Assembly: GCF_028288105.1 (NCBI RefSeq) | Contig: NZ_JAQBOI010000146.1 | Coordinates: 1-43,813 of the forward strand | DNA length: 43,813 nt | Reading direction: 5' to 3' | Origin: Mucilaginibacter sp. | Lineage (GTDB): Bacteria; Bacteroidota; Bacteroidia; Sphingobacteriales; Sphingobacteriaceae | Shown here: one piece after another, positions 1-7,052 of the stretch | How the letters are laid out: every line of letters starts with the position of its first letter | Numbering within the stretch: position 1 is the stretch's first letter | Position numbers and translations under genes: made by a program | The notes under the pieces: generated by a model | Database searches by the model: none | What the model was told of the DNA's origin: nothing | What the model saw: the letters and a program-made list of their open reading frames with translations, nothing else

Positions 1-150
1 ATATTTTGTTGAACCGCCAAGTCCCGTCCACATTTCGGTTCCGCCTATAAGTTTAGGATAGCCATGATATATCATCATTGCACCTAAACCTATCCGTATA
101 ATTAGCAAACCGGTGTTTCTGTAATTGTTTAACTTACTTAAGTATGCCAT
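1..150 (-). CDS. DoxX family membrane protein (partial, C-terminus outside window)
   Basis: The first 50 codons of a gene read leftward off the window edge, with ATG at 150-148. The visible protein has a short polar N-terminus, then a hydrophobic stretch (GLLIIRIGLGAMMIYHGYPK) and a GG-rich turn. This is the usual first transmembrane helix and following loop of DoxX/SURF4-type small membrane proteins. Two further DoxX-type genes lie at 34665-35045 and 35624-36007. Only 15 bases separate it from the stop of the LD-carboxypeptidase gene on the same strand, so the two may be co-transcribed. The family assignment rests on one helix and its loop. The role in the cell is not known; DoxX proteins are variously linked to redox stress. 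Confidence 0.72.
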   Translation of the reverse strand, partial: MAYLSKLNNYRNTGLLIIRIGLGAMMIYHGYPKLIGGTEMWTGLGGSTKY

Positions 151-165
151 GTTTTTTATATTTGT

Positions 166-1083
166 TTATTGATAACTGATATTAACCCCATTGGTTTGTA
201 CCGATAAATTAATTGTTTTACCCAGTACAAGGCTGCAATTATTGGATATATGCCCTGCCGGGAAATCAAAACAAACCGGATAACTATAATCTGCAACTAC
301 ATCCATAATAATCTCGGGCAGGGTTTGCCCAAAGGGGATGTCGTTATCCTTCATATCGGTAAAGCCACCCACAATTAAGCCCGTCAGATTTTTAAGCTTG
401 CCTGCGCGTTTCAATGCGTACAGCATACGGTCTGCAGCATAAAGGTATTCGCCAACATCTTCAATAAATAATATTTTATTACTGTAGTCCATATCACTTA
501 CCGAGCCGGATATAGCTAAAAGTAAAGAAAGGTTGCCGCCTATTAGTATGCCACTGCTATTGCCAATGCGGTTTTGTGGGGTAGCATCAATTTGATATAC
601 TAATTCCTCGCCAAACAAGGCTTTCCTCAGGGTTTCTAATGAATAAGCCGAAGCATCCGGAATATTCAAAGGCATTTGCCCATGTATGCAGGGTAAATTA
701 TAATTACTAATGATATGCGAATGAAGCAATGTTATGTCACTAAAGCCTATCAGCCATTTTGGGTTTCTTTGCAGCCCGCTAAAATCAACCATATCTATCA
801 TCCGGATAGTACCGTAACCGCCACGTGCGGCTATAATGGCTTTCATGCTATCGTCATCAATAAAGCGTTGCATATCTGCGGCCCTAAATGCGTCATCGCC
901 CGCAAACTGATGGTACGACGCGTGTACAGTATCACCCAGAACAACTTCAAGGCCCCAACTGGTTAACAGGTTCACCGCATCGGTCATGGGTATGGGCAGC
1001 TTTTTTGCCGGGCAGGTAATGGCTACCTTATCGCCTTTTTTTAGGTAAGGAATTGGAGTGTCCGAAAGTCCGTTAGTCGGCAT
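166..1083 (-). CDS. LD-carboxypeptidase (peptidase family S66, LdcA/MccF-like)
   Basis: A 305-residue serine peptidase of the S66 family. Members cut L,D-peptide bonds in murein tetrapeptides during cell-wall recycling (LdcA) or inactivate microcin C-like compounds (MccF). The family pattern is complete: ARGGYG at 86-91, nucleophile Ser115 in GFSDIT, and the two other triad residues Glu208 (in FIEDVGE) and His278 (in AGHISNN). No signal peptide is visible, which fits cytoplasmic murein recycling. Length matches the family. It is divergent from metG with a 119-base gap, and 15 bases upstream of the DoxX gene on the same strand. Murein recycling is the default reading; the sequence alone cannot exclude an MccF-type immunity role. 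Confidence 0.93.
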   Translation of the reverse strand: MPTNGLSDTPIPYLKKGDKVAITCPAKKLPIPMTDAVNLLTSWGLEVVLGDTVHASYHQFAGDDAFRAADMQRFIDDDSMKAIIAARGGYGTIRMIDMVDFSGLQRNPKWLIGFSDITLLHSHIISNYNLPCIHGQMPLNIPDASAYSLETLRKALFGEELVYQIDATPQNRIGNSSGILIGGNLSLLLAISGSVSDMDYSNKILFIEDVGEYLYAADRMLYALKRAGKLKNLTGLIVGGFTDMKDNDIPFGQTLPEIIMDVVADYSYPVCFDFPAGHISNNCSLVLGKTINLSVQTNGVNISYQ

Positions 1084-1170
1084 AAGTCCGAAAGATTAAA
1101 TTAAGATTTAAAACTGATTAACTTTCCGTCTTCCGGTCATCGGGGCTTTCCGTCTTACCGACTAAAAAGT

Positions 1171-1178
1171 TATCTTTG
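1171..1178 (+). promoter_or_regulatory. -7 promoter box of metG
   Basis: TATCTTTG matches the Bacteroidota -7 consensus TAnnTTTG and ends 24 bases before the ATG at 1203. An upstream ATG at 1176 lies inside this box and so cannot be the translation start if the box is used. No convincing -33 TTG is visible at the expected distance. Confidence 0.6.
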
Positions 1179-1202
1179 CAAATTAATAAACATCCCTGTT
1201 TA

Positions 1203-3269
1203 ATGTCGCAACTTAATAAATTTAAAAGATACACTATAACATCGGCACTGCCCTATGCAAACGGGCCACTGCATATTGGCCATTTAGCGGGCGCATACCT
1301 GCCGGCAGATATTTTTGTACGCTACCTGCGGCTGATGAAAAAGGATGTGGTATACATTTGCGGCTCGGATGAACATGGTGCTGCTATTACCATAAAAGCC
1401 AAAAAGGAAGGGACTACCCCACAGGCTATTATTGATAAATACCATAACCAGATAAAAAATAGTTTTGAGGAATTTGGGATAGCGTTTGATATTTATCACC
1501 GCACCTCATCTGCCATACATCACGATCTTTCACAGGAGTTTTTCCTGAACCTGTATGAAAAGGGGGAGTTTATTGAGAAGTACTCTGAGCAATATTACGA
1601 TGAGGATTTCGACCAGTTTTTGGCCGATCGTTACATTACCGGCACCTGCCCTGTTTGCAGCTACGATAAGGCCTACGGCGACCAATGTGAAAACTGCGGC
1701 ACATCATTAAACCCCACAGATCTGATAGATCCTATATCAACTATAAGTAATAAGAAACCTGTTTTAAAACCAACTAAACATTGGTACCTGCCATTAGACA
1801 AGTACCAGCCATGGTTAGAGAAATGGATTGACGAGAAAGAGGGTGAGTGGAAAGTTAACGTGTTTGGCCAATGCCGCTCATGGTTAAAATCGGGCTTGCA
1901 GCCACGCTCCATGACCCGCGATTTAGATTGGGGCATTGACGTGCCATTAGAAGAAGCCAAAGGTAAAAAGCTTTATGTGTGGATGGATGCGCCTATTGGC
2001 TATATATCTGCCACCAAACAATGGGCAATAGATAAGGGCAAAGACTGGCAGCAGTATTGGAAAAAACAAGCCAATACCGAGGATGATGCCTGCCTGATGC
2101 ACTTCATAGGTAAGGATAACATTGTGTTCCATTGCATCATATTCCCGGCGATATTGAAAGCGCACGGAGATTATATATTACCACAGAACGTACCGGCCAA
2201 CGAATTTTTAAATTTAGAGGGCGATAAGCTATCGACCTCACGTAACCATGCGGTTTGGCTGCACGAGTACCTGGAAGAGTTTCCGGGGAAGCAGGATGAA
2301 CTGCGTTACGTGTTAACATCGATATTACCAGAAACCAGCGATAGTGAGTTTACCTGGAAAGATTACCAGGCACGTGTAAATAACGAACTGGTTGCCATTT
2401 TAGGGAATTACGTTAACCGCGTAATGATACTAATGCACAAGTACTACGAGGGTAAAGTGGAAAGCGATGGCGCTATTATCGAATTAACCGATGCCAAGGT
2501 AAATGACGAATTAGGTGGGTACTATGATGAGCTGGGCAAAAACCTGGAAACCTACCGTTTCCGTGCAGCCCTGCAGAGCGTAATGGATATGGCCCGCTTA
2601 GGCAACCGCTACCTTACCGAACAAGAGCCATGGAAAACAATTAAAAGTGACCCTGCGGCCGCCAAAATAGCCTTACATAATAGTTTGATATTGATTGGCC
2701 ACTTGGCTACCTGCCTGCAGCCATTTTTACCGGCCACGGCAACCAAAATATTTGGTATGTTGAATGTTGATGCCGTAACATTTGATCAGGAAATGGAGTT
2801 TGCCAATGGGCATCAATTAAACCCGGCTGCTCTACTGTTCGAGAAGGTAGAGGATGAGGTGATAGACATACAGATCCAGAAATTAGCAGATAAGAAGGCA
2901 GCATCAGCCGTGGTGCAGCAACCCATAGTGGCGCCGGCAAAGGCCAATATTACTTTTGATGAATTTGTTGGGTTGGATATCCGTACAGGCACTATCTTAA
3001 CTGCCGAGAAGGTAGCCAAAACCAAAAAATTACTGAAGCTTACAATTGATACCGGGATTGACCAACGTACCGTAGTATCGGGCATTGCAGAGCATTACGA
3101 GCCGGAAGCGATCATTGGCAAACAGGTGAGCATTTTAGTAAACCTGGAGCCCAGAGAGATAAAAGGCATTATGTCGCAAGGGATGATATTGATGGCCGAA
3201 AACGCCGAAGGCAAGCTAAGTTTTGTAGCCCCTGCAGACGAAATGCCAAACGGATCGGTGATAAGATAA
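1203..3269 (+). CDS. metG: methionyl-tRNA synthetase
   Basis: Charges tRNA-Met with methionine in the cytoplasm. The 688-residue protein has the class I signatures: HIGH at 24-27 and the KMSKS-type loop KLSTS at 342-346. A zinc knuckle with Cys149, Cys152, Cys162 and Cys165 sits in the connective-peptide region. The C-terminus from about residue 581 is the OB-fold tRNA-binding/dimerisation domain (FDEFVGLDIRTG through the end), as in long bacterial MetG. The start at 1203 is preferred over an in-frame ATG at 1176 because a -7 box overlaps 1176 and homologues begin near MSQ...FKRYTITSALPYANG. It is followed after about 70 bases by tRNA-Arg on the same strand. Confidence 0.97.
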   Translation: MSQLNKFKRYTITSALPYANGPLHIGHLAGAYLPADIFVRYLRLMKKDVVYICGSDEHGAAITIKAKKEGTTPQAIIDKYHNQIKNSFEEFGIAFDIYHRTSSAIHHDLSQEFFLNLYEKGEFIEKYSEQYYDEDFDQFLADRYITGTCPVCSYDKAYGDQCENCGTSLNPTDLIDPISTISNKKPVLKPTKHWYLPLDKYQPWLEKWIDEKEGEWKVNVFGQCRSWLKSGLQPRSMTRDLDWGIDVPLEEAKGKKLYVWMDAPIGYISATKQWAIDKGKDWQQYWKKQANTEDDACLMHFIGKDNIVFHCIIFPAILKAHGDYILPQNVPANEFLNLEGDKLSTSRNHAVWLHEYLEEFPGKQDELRYVLTSILPETSDSEFTWKDYQARVNNELVAILGNYVNRVMILMHKYYEGKVESDGAIIELTDAKVNDELGGYYDELGKNLETYRFRAALQSVMDMARLGNRYLTEQEPWKTIKSDPAAAKIALHNSLILIGHLATCLQPFLPATATKIFGMLNVDAVTFDQEMEFANGHQLNPAALLFEKVEDEVIDIQIQKLADKKAASAVVQQPIVAPAKANITFDEFVGLDIRTGTILTAEKVAKTKKLLKLTIDTGIDQRTVVSGIAEHYEPEAIIGKQVSILVNLEPREIKGIMSQGMILMAENAEGKLSFVAPADEMPNGSVIR

Positions 3270-3293
3270 GTTGATTGTAGATGTGCAAATGTG

Positions 3294-3325
3294 TTTGACT
3301 AACTCATTCAAAATTTGCACCTTTG
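3294..3325 (+). promoter_or_regulatory. Probable promoter of tRNA-Arg
   Basis: TTTG at 3294-3297 and CACCTTTG at 3318-3325 are separated by 20 bases. This is close to the Bacteroidota -33/-7 arrangement (TTG...TAnnTTTG, here CA instead of TA). The -7 box ends 17 bases before the mature tRNA 5' end. Confidence 0.55.
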
Positions 3326-3342
3326 CATTTCTTAAAAGAACT

Positions 3343-3414
3343 GGTCCCGTAGTTCAACGGATAGAATAGGAGTTTCCTAAACTCTAGATATGAGTTCGAT
3401 TCTCGTCGGGACCA
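3343..3414 (+). tRNA. tRNA-Arg (anticodon CCU)
   Basis: A full cloverleaf can be folded. The acceptor stem is GGTCCCG/CGGGACC with discriminator A at 3414. The D arm uses GTTC/GAAT, and the anticodon arm is GGAGT-TTCCTAA-ACTCT with anticodon CCT. The T arm is ATGAG-TTCGATT-CTCGT. The anticodon reads AGG arginine codons. CCA is not encoded. The 3' end of the gene is followed at once by palindromic DNA and then by accessory genes, which is the usual place for integration of mobile DNA, but no integrase is present. Confidence 0.95.
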
Positions 3415-3420
3415 CTAAAT

Positions 3421-3434
3421 ATCCCATATGGGAT
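3421..3434. repeat. 14-bp perfect palindrome downstream of tRNA-Arg
   Basis: ATCCCATATGGGAT is self-complementary and begins six bases after the tRNA discriminator. It could be part of the tRNA 3' processing or termination region, or a protein-binding site. Function unknown. Confidence 0.5.
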
Positions 3435-3458
3435 TTTAAGTCAAAATGTTTTTTTATG

Positions 3459-3494
3459 AAATGTAAATGCCCACAATCGTGGGCATTTACATTT
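3459..3494. terminator. Strong 16-bp hairpin after tRNA-Arg, probable terminator
   Basis: Left arm 3459-3474 and right arm 3479-3494 are perfectly complementary over 16 bp, with a four-base loop AATC. A run of T residues (3504-3511) follows about ten bases after the stem rather than directly. The position suits termination of tRNA-Arg transcription. The delayed T-tract makes this less certain than a classical intrinsic terminator. The rest of 3415-3851 has no gene I can support. It contains one more inverted repeat, TACAGTAG/CTACTGTA, at 3659-3685. Confidence 0.6.
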
Positions 3495-3658
3495 TGTTGG
3501 CAGTTTTTTTTATATTTCGATATGGAGAATGACTGTCGGGAAAAGATTGACATTCAAAGTAATTTATTTACCCTACATTTCATTACGTAAATTAATTCCT
3601 TCGGCTGTCTCCGGAACTAAAAATCCATTCCATTTAATATTGTTGCTTGTATGGTTTC

Positions 3659-3685
3659 TACAGTAGGATGGAAGATACTACTGTA
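3659..3685. repeat. Inverted repeat TACAGTAG-N11-CTACTGTA
   Basis: Two perfect 8-base arms at 3659-3666 and 3678-3685 lie in the gene-free stretch downstream of the hxlR-type gene. The CAGTA/TACTG core also occurs in the repeat in front of that regulator (4233-4250) and in the hairpin at 6816-6848, though in the opposite order. Function unknown. Confidence 0.4.
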
Positions 3686-3851
3686 TTTTAAAAATGCAGA
3701 TTGTAGTCACCATTTGCTGTCATCAATTCATCGGCTAATATAGTTGCGCCTCTGTACCTGCATAGTCGGCAAACAGGTTATTGGGCAACCTAATGTCTGA
3801 TACGAGGTTGTTGGCAGCAATGGTAGGACAACACCCAACAAAGAGCGAGCA

Positions 3852-4208
3852 TTATTTCCCGATAATTTTCTTTCGGTGTACAATTCCCCAATCTGTAAGA
3901 TTGGTGATGATGGTTTGTAGCGTATCGCCGTGTTCCGTAAGTTCATATTGAACTGATATAGGTTGTGTATCTAAAACGGTTCGTTTTACCAGCTGGTTTA
4001 TTTCTAATTCCTTTAATTCTTTGCTCAACATTCTGTTAGAAATTCCTTCTATATCATTCAAAATATCGGAAAAACGCCTTTTGCCGTAACAGCAAATAGA
4101 CGAGATTATAGCAATCTTCCATTTACCGTTCAGCACGTCCATTGAATCTTGAACGGCTCTGATTCTTTTCTTTTGTTCCTGTTGAAACTCTTCTATTTTA
4201 CATCCCAT
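3852..4208 (-). CDS. HxlR family transcriptional regulator
   Basis: A 118-residue winged-helix DNA-binding protein. The HxlR signature is plain: LNGKWKIAIISSI near residue 26, then RFSDILNDIEGISNRMLSKE as the recognition region, LKELEINQLVKR as the wing approach, and YELTEHGDTL near the C-terminus. Cys45 and Cys46 in SSICCYGKR could sense thiol-reactive compounds, but this is speculation. It is divergent from the SDR gene at 4314 with 105 bases between, and it most likely controls that gene and itself. A second HxlR gene at 24196 is arranged the same way with an azoreductase. Confidence 0.93.
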   Translation of the reverse strand: MGCKIEEFQQEQKKRIRAVQDSMDVLNGKWKIAIISSICCYGKRRFSDILNDIEGISNRMLSKELKELEINQLVKRTVLDTQPISVQYELTEHGDTLQTIITNLTDWGIVHRKKIIGK

Positions 4209-4232
4209 AATGTTACTTGGTTACACCGATGT

Positions 4233-4250
4233 TACTGTTATTTATCAGTA
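4233..4250. promoter_or_regulatory. Candidate HxlR operator
   Basis: TACTG at 4233-4237 and CAGTA at 4246-4250 form an inverted repeat between the two divergent genes. It lies immediately downstream of the regulator's own -7 box (4258-4251 on the minus strand), where bound protein would block transcription. This is inference from position and symmetry. Confidence 0.4.
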
Positions 4251-4258
4251 CAAAGTTA
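4251..4258 (-). promoter_or_regulatory. -7 promoter box of the HxlR gene
   Basis: On the minus strand this reads TAACTTTG, a match to TAnnTTTG, 42 bases before the ATG at 4208. Confidence 0.55.
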
Positions 4259-4279
4259 CTAAAAATAACTTTAGTAGTC

Positions 4280-4287
4280 TACCTTTG
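4280..4287 (+). promoter_or_regulatory. -7 promoter box of the SDR gene at 4314
   Basis: TACCTTTG matches the Bacteroidota -7 consensus and ends 26 bases before the ATG at 4314. It is back to back with the minus-strand box at 4258-4251. Confidence 0.6.
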
Positions 4288-4313
4288 TCGCTCAATCTTT
4301 AAAAAAAGAAATA

Positions 4314-5078
4314 ATGAATAGATTAAAAAATAAAGTAGCAGTTATTACAGGCGGCAATAGCGGCATTGGGTTTGGCATTGCTCAGGAATTTAAAAATGAA
4401 GGTGCTGTAGGAGCTATTGTCGGCAGAAATCAGGAAACTTTAGATAGTTCTGTAGCCCAACTGGGAGATGATTTTATAGCCATAAATGCGGATGTAACCA
4501 ACCTTGCCGACCTGGAGAGAGTGTTTAAAGAAACATCTGAAAAATTTGGTAAAATAGACGTGATTGTAGCCAATGCAGGTGGTGCAGCTACAGGAGCAGC
4601 ATTTGGCTCTGTGGCAGATATTGGCGAAGCCGACTATGACAAGACAATGGATTTAAACCTGAAAAGTGTTTACTTCACTGTTCATAAAGGACTGCCCTAT
4701 ATGAACGATGGTGGTTCTATTATTCTTATCGGGTCAAATGCAGCGCATCGGGCATATGCGAATTTTACGCTTTATGGTGCTACCAAGGCGGCTGTGATCC
4801 ATTTTGCAAAAGGATTTTCAAACGACCTTTTAAGTAGAAAAATCAGGGCAAATGTAATATCGCCAGGTACAACAGATACACCGGTATTTGACAAGTTTGT
4901 TCCTGCAGAACAACTTGAAGCTGTAAAAAAATACTGGGCAGATGTAATGCCGATAGGCAGAATTGGGCAACCATCTGATATTGGTAAAACAGCGGTTTTC
5001 CTGGCTTCTGATGATTCTTCGTTTATGCTCGGTGCTGAACTCCTTGTTGATGGTGGCTTAAGCTATTTGTCTAAATAA
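4314..5078 (+). CDS. SDR family NAD(P)-dependent oxidoreductase
   Basis: A classical 254-residue short-chain dehydrogenase/reductase. The Rossmann glycine motif TGGNSGIG is at 12-19, the structural NAG at 87-89, and the catalytic Ser141, Tyr154 and Lys158 (YGATK) are all present. The C-terminal GAELLVDGGL closes the fold as usual. Arg at position 38 after the second strand slightly favours NADPH. The substrate cannot be read from sequence. It is the first gene of a co-directional set 4314-6679 (SDR, F420-type reductase, SDR, SDR scrap) and divergent from HxlR, so it is probably induced by the ligand sensed by that regulator. The first 14 residues closely resemble those of the SDR at 5846. Confidence 0.93.
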   Translation: MNRLKNKVAVITGGNSGIGFGIAQEFKNEGAVGAIVGRNQETLDSSVAQLGDDFIAINADVTNLADLERVFKETSEKFGKIDVIVANAGGAATGAAFGSVADIGEADYDKTMDLNLKSVYFTVHKGLPYMNDGGSIILIGSNAAHRAYANFTLYGATKAAVIHFAKGFSNDLLSRKIRANVISPGTTDTPVFDKFVPAEQLEAVKKYWADVMPIGRIGQPSDIGKTAVFLASDDSSFMLGAELLVDGGLSYLSK

Positions 5079-5140
5079 TTGACCCCATGCTGGCGCGGGT
5101 TTATAACCCGTGCCATTAAATAATTAAAATAATTTTCAAA

Positions 5141-5764
5141 ATGAGTAAATCAGAAAACAACGTAGCAAGCTACGCAATTATCGGCTTCGGCAATATCGGC
5201 CGGGCTTTGGCTAAGGCGTTTGCCCGCAAAGGCATCGAAGTATCCGTTGCAACCACGCGCGATCCGGAAAGCTTTGCGGCCGATGCGGCTGCGATCGGAT
5301 CCGGGATCATTCCCACAACACTGGCGGAAGCCGTAAAGGCGGACGTCGTCTTTTTGGCTGTGCGTTTTGAATCGCACCCGGATGTCGCGAAGGCGCTGCC
5401 CAACTGGCAGGGTAAGATTATCGTTGATGTGACCAATGCCTACGGCGTGCCCCTTGAGAAGTTGGGCGGACTGCCGTCTGCCAGGTTCGTCGCGCAGGCC
5501 TTTACTGGTGGTAGACTGGTTAAGGGCTTCAACCATTTGGTGGCTGCCATTCTTGAACAGGATCCGGCTGTACATGGTGGCAGGAGAGTAGTGTTCCTGG
5601 CGAGCGACGATGACGGCGCAGCAGCGGAGATTGGTGTGCTTGCGGAAAATCTTGGCTTCGCGCCAATCAAACTTGGCGGGCTTTCGGAAGGCGGACTCCT
5701 TGTGCAGGCGCACGGAAATAGCTGGGGTCAACTGATCTTTAAGGACCTGGTCAAGTTCGACTGA
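5141..5764 (+). CDS. NADPH-dependent F420 reductase-like / NADP-binding oxidoreductase
   Basis: A 207-residue Rossmann protein of the F420-dependent NADP oxidoreductase family (PF03807-like N-terminus). GFGNIG at 15-20 binds the dinucleotide phosphate. Thr38, Thr39 and Arg40 (VATTRDPE) are placed to hold the 2'-phosphate of NADP. The GFNHLVA and SDDDGAA segments are typical of the family. Bacteroidota lack F420, so another electron partner is likely; such genes are often misnamed. Base composition is clearly richer in G and C than in the SDR genes on both sides, with codons such as GCG, GGC and CGC, suggesting separate acquisition. The 5079-5140 and 5765-5845 flanks are short. Confidence 0.85.
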   Translation: MSKSENNVASYAIIGFGNIGRALAKAFARKGIEVSVATTRDPESFAADAAAIGSGIIPTTLAEAVKADVVFLAVRFESHPDVAKALPNWQGKIIVDVTNAYGVPLEKLGGLPSARFVAQAFTGGRLVKGFNHLVAAILEQDPAVHGGRRVVFLASDDDGAAAEIGVLAENLGFAPIKLGGLSEGGLLVQAHGNSWGQLIFKDLVKFD

Positions 5765-5845
5765 TGAATCGTTATCGCAAATTCAATACGATCCTGCCTC
5801 GTGGACAAAGGGAACCACAGTCTCAAATCATAAATAGTAGAAATA

Positions 5846-6604
5846 ATGAATAAATTAAAAAACAAAGTAGCCGTTGTTACGGGTGCATCAAAAGGAATAG
5901 GCGCATCTATCGCCAAACACTTTGCGGCAGAAGGCGCAAAGGTTGTTGTAAATTATGCTTCAAGTAAAGAAGGCGCAGATAGTGTAGTTAAGGAGATAAC
6001 CGACAATGGAGGCATAGCCATTTCGGTACAGGCCGATGTATCGAAAGAAGCCGATGTGATCAGGCTGTTTGAAGAAACCAATACGGCTTTCGGCACGTTG
6101 GATATTTTGGTAAATAACGCGGTCTTTCAACAATTTCTACCTATTGAACAGGCATCGGTAGAAGCTTTTCATCGGCATTTCAATGTCAATGTTTTAGGCC
6201 CTGTACTTACTATTCAGGCATCTTTGAAAGCGTTTGGTGATAAGGGCGGCAATATTATCAATATCAGTTCGGGTGCAAGCAAATCGCCGATGGCAGGAGT
6301 TTCGTTATATTCTGCAACTAAAGCGGCATTAGATGCCATAACGATATCCTTGTCGAAAGAACTGGGTGCAAAAAATGTTCGTATCAATTCTATTTTGCCG
6401 GGCGCTACAGAAACAGAAGGTGCAACCAGTGCGGGTGTTACTCCTGGTAGTGAGTATGAAAAAATGTTTGTTACCAATACACCGCTTGGTCGCAGAGGCC
6501 AGCCCGAAGATATTGCGAAAGCTGCCGTATTTCTTGCTTCCGATGATGCAGCGTGGATTACGGGTGAGCAAATTTCCGTTTCTGGTGGTATGTATGGTTT
6601 TTAA
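5846..6604 (+). CDS. SDR family oxidoreductase (second copy)
   Basis: A 252-residue classical SDR with TGASKGIG at 12-19. NNAV at 90-93 replaces the usual NNAG. Catalytic Ser142, Tyr155 and Lys159 (YSATK) are present, with the C-terminal WITGEQISVSGGMYGF. NYASS after the second strand resembles NADPH-preferring members of the 3-ketoacyl reductase/glucose dehydrogenase-like group. The N-terminal MNKLKNKVAVVTG is nearly the same as MNRLKNKVAVITG of the gene at 4314, so the two look like paralogues. The intervening F420-type gene has a different composition, as if inserted between them. Substrate unknown. Confidence 0.92.
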   Translation: MNKLKNKVAVVTGASKGIGASIAKHFAAEGAKVVVNYASSKEGADSVVKEITDNGGIAISVQADVSKEADVIRLFEETNTAFGTLDILVNNAVFQQFLPIEQASVEAFHRHFNVNVLGPVLTIQASLKAFGDKGGNIINISSGASKSPMAGVSLYSATKAALDAITISLSKELGAKNVRINSILPGATETEGATSAGVTPGSEYEKMFVTNTPLGRRGQPEDIAKAAVFLASDDAAWITGEQISVSGGMYGF

Positions 6605-6622
6605 ATCATAAACTCCAAAAAA

Positions 6623-6679
6623 ATGGAAGACAATGGGACGGAATTATTGGTTGACGGTGGTTTCACCAAAACGCACTAA
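6623..6679 (+). pseudogene. C-terminal remnant of a third SDR gene
   Basis: Eighteen codons, MEDNGTELLVDGGFTKTH followed by TAA, begin 18 bases after the stop of the SDR at 5846. GTELLVDGGF is the characteristic last strand and turn of classical SDR enzymes (compare GAELLVDGGL ending the gene at 4314). Nothing else of an SDR precedes it, so it looks like the end left behind by a deletion or recombination between SDR copies. It may be translated as a short peptide but cannot be an enzyme. Confidence 0.7.
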
Positions 6680-6682
6680 AAT

Positions 6683-6710
6683 AATTGTTTCAAAATAGTT
6701 TTAAACAATT
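6683..6710. terminator. A/T-rich hairpin, possible terminator of the SDR cluster
   Basis: AATTGTTT at 6683-6690 pairs with AAACAATT at 6703-6710. The stem extends inward through AAAA/TTTF-type A-T pairs with a single bulged C, leaving a TAG loop. It follows the SDR remnant directly. No T-run follows, so termination is uncertain. Confidence 0.4.
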
Positions 6711-6815
6711 CTCGTCGCCATTTTCGAAATCGGCCTTTATTGTACCGCCACGTCAATTAATAGTTGTAAATCCTCTATAAAATTATTGAAAATTGGAGCC
6801 TTTGAGATCACTTGT

Positions 6816-6848
6816 AAAATAACTTACTGATTATCAGTAAGTTATTTT
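6816..6848. terminator. Perfect 15-bp inverted repeat, terminator or operator
   Basis: Left arm 6816-6830 and right arm 6834-6848 are perfectly complementary with a three-base loop TTA, and the right arm ends in a T-run. It may stop transcription from the SDR cluster before the gene at 7053. The core TTACTGATTATCAGTAA also resembles a regulator site and shares TACTG/CAGTA with 4233-4250. In the rest of 6711-7052 I see no gene and no convincing promoter box. Confidence 0.5.
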
Positions 6849-7052
6849 TGTTTAAAAGAAATTCGAACCTTCCTTTTTATAATAACCGCTTTTTTGACTT
6901 AAAATGTCCTTTTCTACAAACCGGTCTGCCAGTTCCGGCAGGAAGCAAGCACAATATTGAATCAAACATAGCTATGCGGGCCGTCAACTTCAAATTCTTC
7001 CCTGGTTTTTTCCTATCTTCCCTTCGGCTTTAACATCCATAGTAACCTGACC

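Noticed and set aside
5150..5731. 193-codon minus-strand frame opposite the F420-type reductase gene
   Set aside because: Antisense shadow of a GC-rich gene whose plus-strand product is a clear Rossmann protein.
4314..6604. Biosynthetic gene cluster involving the SDR genes
   Set aside because: No synthase, carrier protein or transporter is present; the context is regulator plus oxidoreductases only.
6708..6717. Ten-base match ATTCTCGTCG to the 3' part of tRNA-Arg (3399-3408) as a possible island attachment repeat
   Set aside because: Too short, does not include the tRNA 3' end, and there is no integrase; a chance match is likely.
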